Origin: Pinus tabuliformis
Taxonomy: Eukaryota > Streptophyta > Pinopsida > Pinales > Pinaceae
Reading direction: 5' to 3'
Length of the DNA stretch: 64,000 nt
Assembly: GCA_031772625.1 (NCBI GenBank)
Contig: CM062819.1
Location: forward strand, 1,229,431,070-1,229,495,069
Positions 51,620 through 64,000 of the stretch are shown one piece after another. The stretch's first letter is position 1; each line of letters opens with the position of its first letter. Position numbers and translations under genes: made by a program. The notes below the pieces were generated by a model. That model worked only from the letters and a program-made list of their open reading frames with translations. It had not been told where the DNA came from and ran no database searches.

Positions 51620-54600
51620 AGTGTTGTTGCAGTCAACTTTTGAAGGTCTTCCTCAACTCCAAATTGAGCTCATGATAGCTCATTGGAAATATATTTGGGT
51701 CTAATTATCATTTTACTCATAAAGCAAGTCGTTTGGCCAACCAGACTAGGAGAAATCTTGATTTTCCCAAGGTCACTCGAGAGGTGCATTAACTCTCCTG
51801 AGGAAACATGTATTTTTGTCATTTCTCTCAAACCATGAAACCCATGTAAAAACTGAAAGAGGCTTTTCTTCTTGAGTCAATGGTGGACAAAATCCTCTCT
51901 CACTTTTGTCAAATTCATCTTTTGTTTCTCAGAAACATAGTTTGAAGAAAAAAAACCAACCACTTATGTATGATGAATGGCTTGTTCCTTAGAATGACTT
52001 CAAGACAAATGATGGAGACCTGATGTTTGATGATATGAAATTGGATCATTCCTTCTGATATCTCTCATGCCTCCTCTACTCAGATATCTCTACTCCCATA
52101 GCCAACCCTAGCTCAGTAGGAAAGGAATTTTAGGGTTTTAGTGCTTGTATCTCTTTTGTTTTGATAGGTGGACTGATGCTCAAATTCTTTGACTTTTGCA
52201 GTGGCAGGTACTTGGAAATATCACCGAGTCACCAGGAGAAGCATGGAATCATTTATTACATATGAGAATGATAAAATTACATCAAATTTAAATATGAAAT
52301 ACAAATTCTCTGTTTTCACCTCAAAATTAGTTTTGAGGTGAGAACTTCATTAAGCTTACAAATTAACAAATTTTGAATTTTCTGATCGTTATTAACCTCC
52401 TCATGTCTTTGCTGACCATTATTAGCAATAATCACTGAAATCTGACCATGGAGGAAACCCTAGACCTAATGAGACCAAAACCCTATGTAATTAATGAAAT
52501 AGACTGAAAATGAGCATAAACCATTGACTGAAAGGTATGAAAGGAGGTCAGCAAGTACATATCATGAGGGAAAAACTAAAATGAACCCTACCATCAGTAG
52601 ATCCATGACCTAATGGAATGAAACCTCATCAGAATGGGACTCCTAGTATGAAATGCAAAGGAGTAATTTGATCACTGATGGCAGTGTGAAAGCACTAACA
52701 CTAACAGTCCCATCATCTTCTTTTCCTTTTCCATCAATGAAAACACATTTTTAATAAATAGTTGAATTAGTTGACCACTGTAATAAAAAAATTAACTTAG
52801 TAATTAATTTATTCAACTAGGTAGTCAATTCAATCAACCATATTTTTTCAAGGTTGACTCTGCAATTTCTATTCTCTAGCCCAATGTAGGTCCAGTGTTT
52901 GAATGATTGGGCTCTAGTACTACTTTGCAACATACCTAACACCCTTTGTCCATGGTCTAGAATACAAGGTACATATGGACACCATTTTCTCATTTCCCTT
53001 AACTTCAAAGCTATATTTTTCCTCCAAAAACTTGGTTTTGATATCAAATTCATCTTGAAAGTTAAATTCACCCATTAATCAATTAACACAATTGACCCAT
53101 TGAAATTAGGATCCTTTTTCTATTGATTTCTAGGCGACTGCATATGGTATGTCACCTTCCAAACATATGCGTGATTTACTACCACTAATTATGTATTCAA
53201 TTATACTATCCATCAACCATATATGTGGAACTAATTTCCAACAACTGTATATAACATATATGTCCACCTAGCATCAATTCCACAATATAATGCCCAATTC
53301 TTCTGATACTGATTATGTTCAACATTATGGTCACCATACCAGATATAATTCAATTATCTATGTATCTTTGGTACCTTAATAAATATTTTTCGTGCACGTC
53401 AATGCAAATTACATTATATGCAATAATACTATGACCATAATAGCAATATAACTAGGCATGAACAAGATTTAGACATGAGAACAACATATCATTTAGTACA
53501 TATAAAGTATATTGCACACTTTTCTTTATAATTTATCGATAGGTGATATACCTTTGATGTTCCAACTAACCATAGACCTCACTGCTCTAAATTTATCAGC
53601 AATGAGTCATGCTCGAGTTGGGGCTATGACTGAATCAATATAAAGGCTCATTTGGTGCCAACTATGGTTACACAATTAGTACCAAATAACTACTGGGCCA
53701 GGTACCAACTCCAGCAACCTCCCTAACTACAATTTTACATCCCCAAACCTACAAAACCTAGGATAATGCATCCCCCTCTCTACCTTTGTAGTCCTTTACA
53801 GTGTGCCACTATCCTTCAAAGGATTCTAGTGCATGCTAGCTAGGAAGTCTCAAAGTATTGTAGCCCTAAGAGTTCTAACATCTCTGAGGAGTCTTCTAGG
53901 ACACCTCTCAGGGCTCATTGGAAATATTCCCCAAAAAATCCCCCCTCCAAGCTCCAACCTTACCCCAATTGGGCAAGGAGAATAGGCCATAGAATCCCAT
54001 TGAGGAATTCACAATAATTTACAAGGTTACAAGGGTCAATAGCTATCAAAGATCACATACCCTCAAGTTTGTATCATGAATCGACAAGGAATCAACAAGA
54101 ATAATGATTGAATAATTGAGATAATGATGTGCATGATGATGATATACCATGCAAAACAAGGCTTATGTGTGCATGTGTTATTTTTTCCAAGTTTTACTAA
54201 GGAAACTCACCCCTACTACCTAGGAATCCATCAAGACCATCCATCCACTTACTTTTTTGACTTGAAATATAACATTCCATTATGACTTAGGCTTATATAA
54301 TTCCTTTTTACTTTAGGTTTATATTCCATAAAGTGACTTTAAAAATATTTTATCACACTTTTGGCTTAGGAGCCATCTCTTAGTTCCACCCCCTCACATT
54401 TCCCTCTTGTGGAGTTTTGGCCTCCCAAAACTTGTGTTTGAATTCATCTATAATAGTCATGTATTTTATTAAAATGAGTGTGATTACATATTAAATTCTA
54501 TTTGTGTTGGCCTTTTATCACATAGGCTCTTCAACCTTAATCACGTAGGAACTCTAGCCTCAAAACATGTAAACATAAGCACATGGACCTCAAAACCGAT

Positions 54601-55606
54601 ATATATGCATGGGCATGCAAGCCCAACACATATCAGCTCATAAGCCTAATAAAATATGTATAAATACAGGAAAGTGGTTATCCTAGGGATATTACAATCT
54701 AATCAATTAATCAAATTTCTCTTCACAAGCTGACAAAATAAATCATTTCTTAGGCATTGCCACAAATCATACAATTTTTCATCGATTTAACCATGCATAC
54801 AAATTTACAAAGAGTCATGAGAACTTGTGATAATGTATTGGCCAAACAATGACTCGGAGTGAGTGATTTAAATCTCTAATCTACAAAAAATTAGTCTCTA
54901 CTAGACACCAATCTCTGTACAATAGGTCAACCACTAGCTAGGCCATGATACCACAAGGGACAAATTGGTACTCATAGGGATTTTCTAAGTAATCTCTCAA
55001 CTCAAAACAAGAATTTAATTACCAAATAAAGCTATTGAGTTCTTAGGAACTGAAAATATCTCTCAGGAACTTGAATTGATACCTCACACATCGCAAGGAG
55101 ATAATTCCATTCTCTCCGATGTAGTTCCTCAAAAATCTTGCCCTCTAGTGCCCTTCAATATGTGCCCAACAAAGTCCCAGTTTTATTCTTACAAACTGAA
55201 TCATTTTTCTACTTTCGTTCTCTTTTCGAGGTGGTATACATTCATTTTATTTGTTGGTCTTGCTCACAAATTATGGTTGGTTCTCTCTCTTCATTCACTT
55301 TTATTTTCTTCACTTCTTAGGTTCCCAAAAATTAACTCTTACCTTCCACTTAAAATTTCCTGCTCTTTTCTCCCATGCATCTTTGATGCTCAAAATTCCC
55401 AAAAAGGATTATATGTAGGCCAATGTTATCATTACTAGCTGAGATGACTCTTTCAACCACCTCTTACATGTAATCTATATTATCATTCCTATCATGATCA
55501 TATTTTTTCCGTGACATCGTAATTATGGAGGCGACTCTTCCACCAAACCCTTTACATGCTTTCAATTATTGGTTTGGATAAGTCAAATGGAAAATATATG
55601 GTTAAT
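51620..55606. other. Unassigned AT-rich DNA
   Basis: About 4 kb with no recognised gene or element. Open stretches such as 53071-52817 (minus) and 55076-55438 (plus) lack motifs. Confidence 0.3.
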
Positions 55607-56411
55607 TGTTGGGTCCTTCATTTTGGAAGCGAAGTTACGACACGTTTTGGAGATTGACCACATTTTGACCAAAGGTAACCATTGGGAAGTCGCAGCAGAG
55701 ACAACCAAAGAAGGAAAAGGGACCCACCAAAGACTAGTAGTTGGAGAGAACTGGCCAGAGAAATCAGGACTCAAGTTGTCGCAACCAAGCTGAAAGGAAT
55801 GTTGACAACCGAGGAAGCAAATATAGCTGAGAAACAGAGGTAGCTAAAAGGGAAAAAAGGTAGAGCATCTGAGGGAGAAGTAGTAGTTTAGGTGAGCATG
55901 GGGTTTAATAAGGCTGGGGGGGAGCCAGAAAGGGAGGAGAAGAAAGGAGTGCACTGAAATGTTGTTGCAGAGCCTACTGAACTTACACTATTATATCTTA
56001 TCTTTCTCATGTATATCTAGTTATGTTATTTTATGTTTTCTAATGAGGCTTTTGAGCCCGATGCATCACCGTAATGTTGTTGAATCTAATGGAAGGAGGA
56101 GTTAGAGGCTTCTATGAAAATATTTATGTGTAACTTGATGTGGCTTTTAAATTTTTTTATTATGATTGCACATGCACAATAGATTTTCTTCTTAAATGCT
56201 TCAACTGCCATTATTTCACCTTTGATGTTATAGTTTTGGGTTTATTGGGTGTTGATGGTTTCCATGTGGTTTCTTTCGATACTGGATTCCAACCCCTTAT
56301 CTAAATAAGGTCATGAAACGCCTCAGGTGACATGCCTTATGCTTCCTGAGCCTTTGTTGGCCCCTGTGCCTAAAACCAAGGTCTCAACACATCCATCATT
56401 TTTCACCAACA
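55607..56411 (+). repeat. 5' LTR of the second Athila-like element
   Basis: 805 bp, TGTTGGGTCC...CACCAACA. The start is chosen from the conserved TGTTGGG and the end from CCAACA plus primer site; no partner LTR is in the window to confirm it. Confidence 0.6.
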
Positions 56412-56413
56412 AA

Positions 56414-56431
56414 TGGTTTCATTGTTGGGAC
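56414..56431 (+). other. Primer-binding site, decayed tRNA-Asp type
   Basis: TGGTTTCATTGTTGGGAC, 2 nt after the LTR, resembles TGGCGCCGTTGCCGGGGA with transitions. Confidence 0.5.
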
Positions 56432-56458
56432 CTAAAAATTTCAAAAGGGGTCTAAAAT

Positions 56459-58780
56459 ATGGTGTCGAAGATCAGTAAGAAGGAGCTTCAAGATTAGTGG
56501 CATGAGCAAGTAGACTGGTTTGGTTTGGAAGACTATTGAAGAAAATTCCATTGAGGTTTAAGGTTCTAATGGTAGAAGAGAACTTGTTGGTATTCTAGAA
56601 CCCCCCAATAGTAGCTTAAAATCCCCGACACTGGGGGAAGGACCTAAGGGGAGGGATGCTACCTAGATGGGAGTTATGAAATTATTGAATAAATAGATGC
56701 AAATGACTTCCATAAGGATAGAGATTTGAGGACATTAAGGATAGCACAGATAGCTAAAAAATGGCAGGAGGGATCTCTACAGGAGATTGATAGAAGGAAG
56801 AGAGAGCTACACCAAGAAGGAGTGGTGTTGGGAATTCTAGAAGAACGAGAAAGAGAGATAAGTTGACTGAAGTTGTGGAGCAGTGGGGATAGAGATAGAG
56901 TGGAAGTTGGTAGATCAGGAGAGGCCGAGAAGTCCTAGTGACAAAGGGTTGAAGAAGTAGTAGGGACTCCACCCCACCAACTGAGATGGGAACACCAAAT
57001 TGAATGCACTTCACCATGAGAGGGTTATTTTATGAGAATGATTTGTCCCTTGTGAGTGGAAATTCATTGTCAAGCAGCTCAGGTAGTAAATTCCCCAACC
57101 TTCCCTTGGTACTTTATCATAACCCTAATTAGTTTTTATCTAAGTTAATTAAATTCATAAAGGTTCACAATGTGCACAGTATCTACAAGGCTAGTATCAT
57201 TGGTAGTAGAAAGAGTAACAGTAATACAGGTCTCCAAGGTTCATCACAACCTAGTTCTCATTGACTTATACTCCTCCCACAAGGCCAATCAAACTGGAAA
57301 GATCCTTTACTTGATATCCCAAGTTCTCTGGTACGGGGAATGAGGACGTAGAGTAGCATTGATACCTATTCGAAGCTATTTGGAGGGCTCGCCAGACTCT
57401 AGATACTACAAAGATGATTGAATTTCAAACCACTCTTCGAGAGAGAGCATTGAGGTGGTTCATTGGATGGTTTGCATTACAACAGAACCCAATGGTAGAC
57501 GAAGTAAAACGTGAGTTTTTAAACGAATTTAGGCTTCCCTAGAACAAACATCACCAGTTTTCCGAGTTATGGGAAATAAAGTAGTGGAAAGGAGAAACTT
57601 CTTGGGAGATAATGTAGAGGTTTAAATAAGTGATTGGAAATTTGAGCTACCCAATTGACCCCAATCATCAACGAGATTGGCTCATTAAAGCGTTATTACC
57701 ACTTAATCACATGTTGTTGACTTAACAAGATTGATACTTTGTAAGACGTCCTATAGGAAGCAACTTGAAATGAGGCTATGGTTGGATACACACATGAGTA
57801 CCAGGGGGAAGCCTCACACGGCCCCTCTATCCTAGGATTGCAACCAGCACGACCTGCACGATTGCATGTATGGTGTACCAACTTCCTTATTGATGGGCAT
57901 CACACCACAGGGTGCCCAAGGTAGTGAGGCCTGAGCACTCCCTTCGTACCAGTGGGGCCATCCACATCTTTACCCATCACAAGAGTTGTGCGAATTGGTA
58001 CGCAAGGTCTATATATATGGCACACCCAATTCCATGCATTTATGAACCAGTAGAGTGCAACACTAACCAAGTACTATGAAATATGTCAAATGTATGGACA
58101 TATCCCTCACCTCTGTCCAATTTCACATAAATATTCCAATGTTCCAAAACAACACTTTTTGTGAATTTTATGGCTCACCAAATCAACATATTGATCAGTG
58201 TAGAGTGTTATATGCCCTAGTTGATTGATTGTATCAAACTCCTATCGGGTTAATGAGACTCCTTGAGGACGAGCATGAGGAGGAATGGGGGGGGGGGGGT
58301 GGGAGAACATGAGGCATATGTCTGACCCATTTCTATAACTCTAATCAAGAGGGGCATGTTGTAAGAGACTACCTGCTACCCAGAAAACCTTGTTACTCTT
58401 AGTGCAGGGTCAACACACATGAGACATAAGACTGTCCAAAGCTTATTGCCAGATGGGAAGAGAACAACCGCTAAAGGGAAGAAAATTTAATCAATTTTGA
58501 ACTAAGGGTACCTGAGACATATCCCTTCTCAAATATTAGTAAAGTCACCTAGGGAGGGAAGAAGAATGGAGTTGACTTTGGAGCCACTAAACAACCAAGA
58601 ATCATAAAATCGTCCTCACCAAAATGCTCATATAATTCTGAACAACAAAAGTAGTACTACAAAGAAGTTGCAGAGACTTTTAACAAATTGTCTTTAAGCG
58701 ATGAACCCCAAGAAGAACAGTCAGGGTTTTCAAAAGCTAGGAGCCCAGACCAATCACAACCCAATGATCAACCCATAACA
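56459..58780 (+). pseudogene. gag pseudogene of the second Athila-like element
   Basis: From the ATG at 56459 the region reads as a heavily interrupted Gag: Arg/Glu-rich helix text (56750-56900), a core-like part near 57300-57720, and cysteine-histidine motifs CEFYGSPNQHIDQC near 58160-58200 and a CRVNTHET-DCPKL type near 58400. A run of 13 G at about 58287-58299 breaks the frame. Many stops. Confidence 0.55.
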
Positions 58781-58833
58781 TAATAGTTCGGGCTTTTTAT
58801 GAAAAATTGAATGAAAATTAGATGCTCGAATAA

Positions 58834-59515
58834 TTGCGTGAGAGTCTTAAAGTTGCTATCAGGGATGGAGTAGACAAGGAAGGATTCATTTCTCCCAACT
58901 TACGTGAGAGACACTCCAGGAGGGTATGTAGGAACAAGAAGAGAACTGGGAGGGAGTTCCAGATTGATGCTCATATTATGGGATTTCACATCAAGAATAC
59001 AATGTTAGACCTGGGCTTAGATGTGAATATCTTGTTGAGGAAAACCTGGGAAGCCTTAGGAAGGTTGAAGTTGGCGTTTTCTCCAATTAAGCTTTGCACG
59101 GTGAATCAATACTATATACCCTCGTTTGGAAGGCTATAAGAGGTAGAAGTTCACATAGGAGGGGTGAAAACTTATGCTGACTTTGAAGTAATAGATATTA
59201 TGGGGGACAAACACCCCTATCTCACATTTCTTGGAATAGATGGCCTTTTATAATTATGTGATAATTGATCTAAAGAAGAATTTGATGACCTTTGGGGTGG
59301 AGGGAGTTAGTGTGATCCAACCCCTAGACCCATACCAAGGACCAAGGTTCATCATGTCGGTAGATGATAGGGAAGAAATTGAGTTATTAGATCAAATTTA
59401 CCGACTGATAGCAGGAAGAAGAGAAGACTGTATTAATCCAACGATAGAAGGATCGATAAGCTCGAGGAGCATTCAGAGCTCAGAGATCGACTTTGAGGCT
59501 GCATGGGATAACTAG
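58834..59515 (+). pseudogene. Protease pseudogene of the second Athila-like element
   Basis: IDAHIMGFHIKNTMLDLGLDVNI-type text with the active-site region LDLGLDVNIL near 59005 (Leu where Ser/Thr is usual). YADFEVIDIMG lies near 59170 and an acidic tail follows. Equivalent to 7669-8543. Confidence 0.65.
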
Positions 59516-59529
59516 AAGCAGGGCGGGCA

Positions 59530-60170
59530 TGAGATCAACACCAATTGTTGTGAGATGATCCATCGTATTAACTGGGTTGGTACTGAGGTATGAGAATTCC
59601 CTATTTTCAATGGCATGGGATCCGTTAATGACTTTCTTAATGTAGTTGATGCAACTGTCTCTTAAGAACACAAAGTGGCCTTACTAGATGTCACCTTACA
59701 AGAAAAACCAGTAAGGTCGTGGGGATACCACCACAAACATCTCAAAAAATGGTAGGATATTAAGACAACAATGAGAGTCAGATTTGGATATTCATAGGAC
59801 TACCCACAAAACTTCATTAAGTTTCGAGGAAGCTTCGACTCTTAGAAACACCTGCAACATTGTAAGTCCAAATGGATCAGGGAAGAACTTTCAGAGGAAT
59901 TTTGGGTGCATAGATTTGTACACACCCTAGGGAAATTTTTGAAGGCATGGTATGTAAAAGAGGAGATAAGGAGACAAACCAATGATTGGGATTGTATGGA
60001 AGCTCAATTTATCAATGATTTTTCCTTTAAATATAGTGAAAAAAGAATTGCAATTGATTTGAAAGTTGTTAAAAATGTATGCTCATGGAAGGATAGTTGA
60101 ATGAGGGATGTATAGACCAGGTTATGCTCATGGAAGGATAATTGAACAAGGGATGTATAGACCAGAACAC
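59530..60170 (+). pseudogene. Extra gag-like block of the second Athila-like element
   Basis: FPIFNGMGSVNDFLNVVDA near 59600, a W-containing Gag-like helix pattern near 59720, then FVHTLGKFLKAWYVKEEI and RQTNDWDCMEAQFINDFSF (59910-60030). Same position and pattern as 8553-9215. A 45-bp tandem duplication follows (60078-60168). Confidence 0.55.
60078..60168 (+). repeat. 45-bp tandem duplication
   Basis: 'tatgctcatggaaggata' starts at 60078 and 60123; the two units differ at a few bases. Confidence 0.75.
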
Positions 60171-60472
60171 CTTTGAGCATCTATATGAATCTAGACACCA
60201 TGAAGTCGTAGTTTGTGGAAAGATAGAATAGGGGCCGAATGAGGATGATTTTGGAGGAATTGAGACATTTGACATTCAAGGAAACTAAGGGGGAACAAAG
60301 TGTTGAATATGGAATTGTAACCAATGGTTTGCAGCTACTAGTGTTGAAGTTGTGGAAACATAACATTGGCACTAATGAGAAGTCACATCTAGCTTCGATT
60401 GGAGATTACTAGGATGAGAAAAGTACCAAGGAAATCTTTGATCTCCTAAGAGAATAGGAAGACTCGTTCCCT

Positions 60473-61330
60473 TTGCCTATTGCACAACTTAAGTGTATTA
60501 AGAGAGAGTTAGGGGATATGAATATTGTGCTTAAACCTAATGCAAAGCCAGTGAAACATCGATCATATGTGCTAAACCCAAGAGTCAAAGAGAAGGTGAA
60601 GAAGGAGATAGAAAAAATATTGGCAGCAAGGCTTATCTTCCTAGTCAACGAGGTTGAGTGGGTTGATACAATTTCTATATAAAATAAAAAGGACATTAAA
60701 TAAATTTAGGTCTGTGTGGATTACCAAAGTTTTAGCAATGCATGTGTTCATGATCCCTTCCCTACCCTGCTAAATGATAAAGTTCTAGACAATGTGTCAA
60801 GAAACAAAGCTTACTCTTTTAAAGATGGACTCTCTTGCTACCATCAAGTCCACATTGTGGAGGAAGACAAGAATAAAATCACATTCACCACTAAATGGTG
60901 ATCTTATGTGTACCATGTTATTCCTTTTGGACTCAAGAATGTGCCAATAGTATTCTCAAGAATTGTAATTGATGCTTTTAGGGATTATATTCATAGGTTT
61001 CTAGAAGTTTACATGGATTACTGGACTGTATGCATTTTCCTAAAGAAGCATTCTAGTTTTCTCTGAGTGATATTTGACCGTTGTAGACAGCTACAGATCT
61101 CCCTAAACATGAAAAAGTGCATATTCGTTTTCCCTTTTAGAACACCTTTGGGCCCTATAATCTGCAAAGAGGGAGTATGTGTTTATCCTGCTAAGGTAGC
61201 TGTGATCTTGAATATCGCCCCCACAACAAGTGTTAAATAGTTGTGATCCACCCTTGGCCACATAGGATATTACAAGAGGCTCACCTGCAACTATACCTCA
61301 ATCAATCCACCACTGGAGAAGTTATTGAAG
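60473..61330 (+). pseudogene. Reverse transcriptase pseudogene of the second Athila-like element
   Basis: KPNAKPVKHRSYVLNPRVKEK near 60535, VCVDYQSFSNACVHDPFPT near 60710, a DGLSCYHQV segment near 60825, and the catalytic site YMDY at 61010-61021, where the second Asp is Tyr. Stops near 60680, 60900 and 61063. Inactive on two counts. Confidence 0.8.
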
Positions 61331-61379
61331 AAAGTTGAAAGGATTGCATGGTTGGATCAATGTGAATCTTCTTTTAATG

Positions 61380-61800
61380 TGCTGAAGGAAAAACTGTTAA
61401 GTGCACCAATCCTGGTTTATCGATATTGAAACAAGAAATTCCATGTTCACAATGATTCATTAGGTATCGCCTTGGCAACTATCCTAGCTTAGCCCAATGA
61501 TGGAAATATTGATCACGACATCTATTTTATTAGCAGAAAATTATCCATGGTAGAAAGGAATTATACCACGACTAAGCATGAAGTGCTAGCGATGGTATAT
61601 TTGCTACAAAAGTTTAGGCACTATCTCCTGGGGGTCTATTCAAATTCTTCACTGGTCATGTTGCCTTGAAGTACTTGGTGAACAATATTGTAATCGAAGG
61701 AAGGATTTATAGATGGATTTTGTTGTTTAAAAATTCACATTTGAAGTAATTTTCAAGCTAGGAACATTAAATGTGGGCCCTAATAACCTTTCTGAGTTAG
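61380..61800 (+). pseudogene. RNase H pseudogene of the second Athila-like element
   Basis: FHVHNDSLGIALATILA near 61440 (Asn beside the usual Asp position), ISRKLSMVERNYTTTKHE near 61530 and ALQKFRHYLLG-like text near 61610. Frameshifted after 61630. Confidence 0.7.
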
Positions 61801-61949
61801 AGTTAGGAAAAGCTAGAGGGTCAGTAGATGATCAACTACCAGATGTTGATTTGTTTCGACTCGAATCCACACCAGAATACTTAGAGGAAAGTCTAATATT
61901 TATAGCCACAGGAAAATTCCCAAAGGGGTACATAATAACACAACAACGC

Positions 61950-63140
61950 AATGAAGGCACATGGCAGTTCGTGTTGCAGATTACCAGTTTATCGTAGGAA
62001 AACTATACAAGTTGGGCCTTGATCAGATATTGCGAAGGTGTGGTCTTGATCATAAGAGATAAGACGCATTATGGGAATGTCATTCAAGAGTTATGGATGG
62101 GCATGTTGGTGGAAAGGCCACCATGAGGAAAGTGTTGGAGACCAGACTCTGGTGGCCCACAGTTTTCTGAGACACAAAGGAGTATGCCAAGAGGTATGAT
62201 ATTTGCCAAAGGGTTGGAAAGTCATCACATTGGAATGAACTAAATTTGCAGCCTGTACAAGCATTGCAAGTCTTTGAGAAATGGGAAATCAACTTTTTGG
62301 GACATATTAACCTACCAGAACGTCACTTCCATGCCAAATATATTATTACCGCTGCAGAGTAATTTACTATATGGGTTGAAGTTGCACTAGTCAAAGATTT
62401 CACTGTAGACGATACCTCTAGATTAATCTTTGAGAATATTATCACTCGATTTGGGTGCCCCTGAAGCCTCACTAGTGACCAAGGGACCCATTTCACTAAT
62501 GAGATGGTCGCTTCATTACTATAAAAATTTATGATCCAACGCCATAAGAGCGGCCTGTATCACCCTCAAGCAAACAATATTATGGAAGATTTTAAAAAAA
62601 TATTAGAGAGAGGACTCACCAAGATATGCTCGGCCAATAGAGATGATAGGGACGAATGGGTTCCAACTACATTATGGGCTTATCATTTAATTGTCTAGTG
62701 CTTAAACAAGTATATGCCCTTCTAGTTAGTGTATGGACGAGAAGTCATAGTACCTGCCAAGTTTACCATCTCCAACCTTTTTATTGTGCAAGCAACTCGC
62801 ATGACGAAGTATGAATCAATTCTAAATAGGTTGGAAGAACTTTGGGAGTTAGACAACGCTAGGTTTTGCAATATTTCAACCAAACGTTTGAAAAGTAGAG
62901 GCAGAAGGCATGGCATGACAGGCATATCAAGCGAAAATATTTTACAATTGGAGGAAATGTTTTTCTATATGACAATAAGTTATTAAAGTCTCTTGGAAAA
63001 TTCAAAATGCATTGGTTGGGACCCTTCATCATTCTGGAAGTGAATGAATCAAGATTTGTCAAGATCACACAACTGGATGATTTTGTACTACTTATATGGG
63101 TGAATGGTGCACACTTGAAACCTTTCCACGGCTTAACCTG
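61950..63140 (+). pseudogene. Integrase pseudogene of the second Athila-like element
   Basis: A HHCC region near 62080-62210 (GHVGGKATMRKVL, YDICQRVGKSS), a core with WEINFLG near 62285 (Asp changed to Asn), a TSDQGTHF-like segment near 62475, and a C-terminal LGKFKMHWLGPFIILEV-like segment near 62995. The frame breaks many times. Confidence 0.7.
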
Positions 63141-64000
63141 TCCTACATAAAAATAATTTGGTCTCTGGAAGGGGATCGTAGCTAGGTCTAGGTAGAGTCA
63201 GTCAATTCTCTTAGGTTTTCAGTTACATCAGCTGATTTAGTTATTTATTCGTTCCAGTCGAATTCAGTCATTAATAAATTTCTGCCAGTTCTTTCAGTTG
63301 TAGAAGTAGCTTCACCCCTCTGCAACTGGTTGTGGTCAAGGAGTCGCACATGTTAGTCATCATATCTATAATAATTAGTAACAATTCCCTCTGTCAATTT
63401 GAATTTGGTCTAGATATCTCCCGTAATATCCCTCACACAATTCGTCCATCAACTTCTAGGTGCCAACCATCATATTCCCATAATTTCCCATCATTCCCAC
63501 CCTCCTTTTCCAGTTTGTTTACATCATCTGAGTCAAGTCCGATTAGTTGTCATTATTACTGCCACGGTTGGGATTGTGTAGGGAAAGTTACCATATTAAT
63601 TAGTTAAGGGGCTGAATCAAAAAAATTGTTTTTTATCCTTTCTACTTAATTTGCATGGAAATGATAAACTTCTCAGTATCAAAGGTCAGGGTGGTCGAAT
63701 TTCCAAGTCTGGATTCTGTGTCAAATTTTCCCAATGTTCCTTGTGTTTCACAGTTGCTCTTCAGCCATGACGAAGATTATAATATTTGTTCCTAACATTG
63801 ACCAAAACTCAAGGATTACAAAAACTGAGAATCTTTGTGGCAAGTACGATAAGGTTGTGCTTGTAGATAATGATATCTCCAACCTGTTCCATTTTCTAGC
63901 AATCAAACAGGAAGTCTACATAGAAGTTATCACCAAACCCAATGGAAGTGATTCAAAAAAATTTATAGAAGAATTTAGAGGATTATTATAGAGGTCGACG
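63141..64000 (+). other. Region after integrase, possible start of third coding region
   Basis: Mostly non-coding. An ATG at 63769 opens about 74 codons (MTKIIIFVPNID...) to a TAG at 63989, which could be the start of an ORF3 equivalent, but no motif supports it. Confidence 0.3.

Larger units (their letters stand above)
55607..64000 (+). mobile_element. Second decayed Athila-like Ty3/gypsy element, truncated by window edge
   Basis: The LTR has the same TGTTGG...CCAACA ends and the same 2-nt gap to a decayed tRNA-Asp-like primer site as element 2. The order is the same: gag, protease, extra gag-like block, RT-RH, integrase. Residue-level similarity is visible in all blocks. Coding parts are full of stops, and the RT active site has lost an Asp. 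The 3' part and 3' LTR lie beyond the window. Confidence 0.8.

Noticed and set aside
55076-55438. 120-codon open stretch
   Set aside because: Hydrophobic T-rich translation with no family resemblance; expected by chance in AT-rich DNA of this length.

Overview
The window looks like heterochromatic DNA from a seed plant with a large, repeat-rich genome. It is AT-rich. Almost everything recognisable is LTR retrotransposon, mostly old, stop-riddled and nested. A gymnosperm would fit this slow-decay landscape, but the sequence does not prove it. I found no ordinary host gene, rRNA, tRNA or CRISPR array. All numbers come from reading the sequence; no database search was run.

Layout. (1) 1-5146, minus strand: the 5' part of a Tat-like Ty3/gypsy element, with its 5' LTR at 4107-5146, a tRNA-Arg-type primer site and a broken zinc-knuckle/protease frame. 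It sits inside the 5' LTR of element 2. (2) 5152-16599, plus strand: a decayed Athila-like Ty3/gypsy element with gag, protease, an extra gag-like block, RT-RNase H, integrase and a long third coding region. (3) 16614-32048, plus strand: a complete, young Tat-lineage element of 15,435 bp. Its 1054-bp LTRs differ at one visible base and it is flanked by the 5-bp duplication TGACT. (4) 32054-33003: integrase remains of the oldest gypsy copy, into which elements 2 and 3 were nested. (5) 33004-39611: unassigned DNA with several short-period tandem repeats and a copia gag remnant. (6) 39612-47898, minus strand: a decayed Ty1/copia element with both LTRs, an initiator-Met primer site and an interrupted gag. 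(7) 47899-55606: mostly unassigned DNA with a duplicated block, a coiled-coil coding remnant and a G-rich tract. (8) 55607-64000, plus strand: a second decayed Athila-like element, running out of the window.

The young element is the most informative part. It encodes Gag-protease (with a long Q/P/Y/G-rich prion-like N-terminal region), then RT, a degenerate RNase H and integrase in the -1 frame. A separate downstream frame encodes a second, archaeal-type RNase H. On the opposite strand there is a spliced gene, with its own TATA box and two predicted introns, for a protein resembling the plant mobile domain family. The leader contains repeated hairpins whose stems show compensatory changes. A related CGCAC/GTGCG hairpin occurs in the leader of the minus-strand Tat relative. 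Gag begins at GTG rather than ATG and Gag and Pol are out of frame, so this copy either relies on splicing and frameshifting or is a recently disabled copy.
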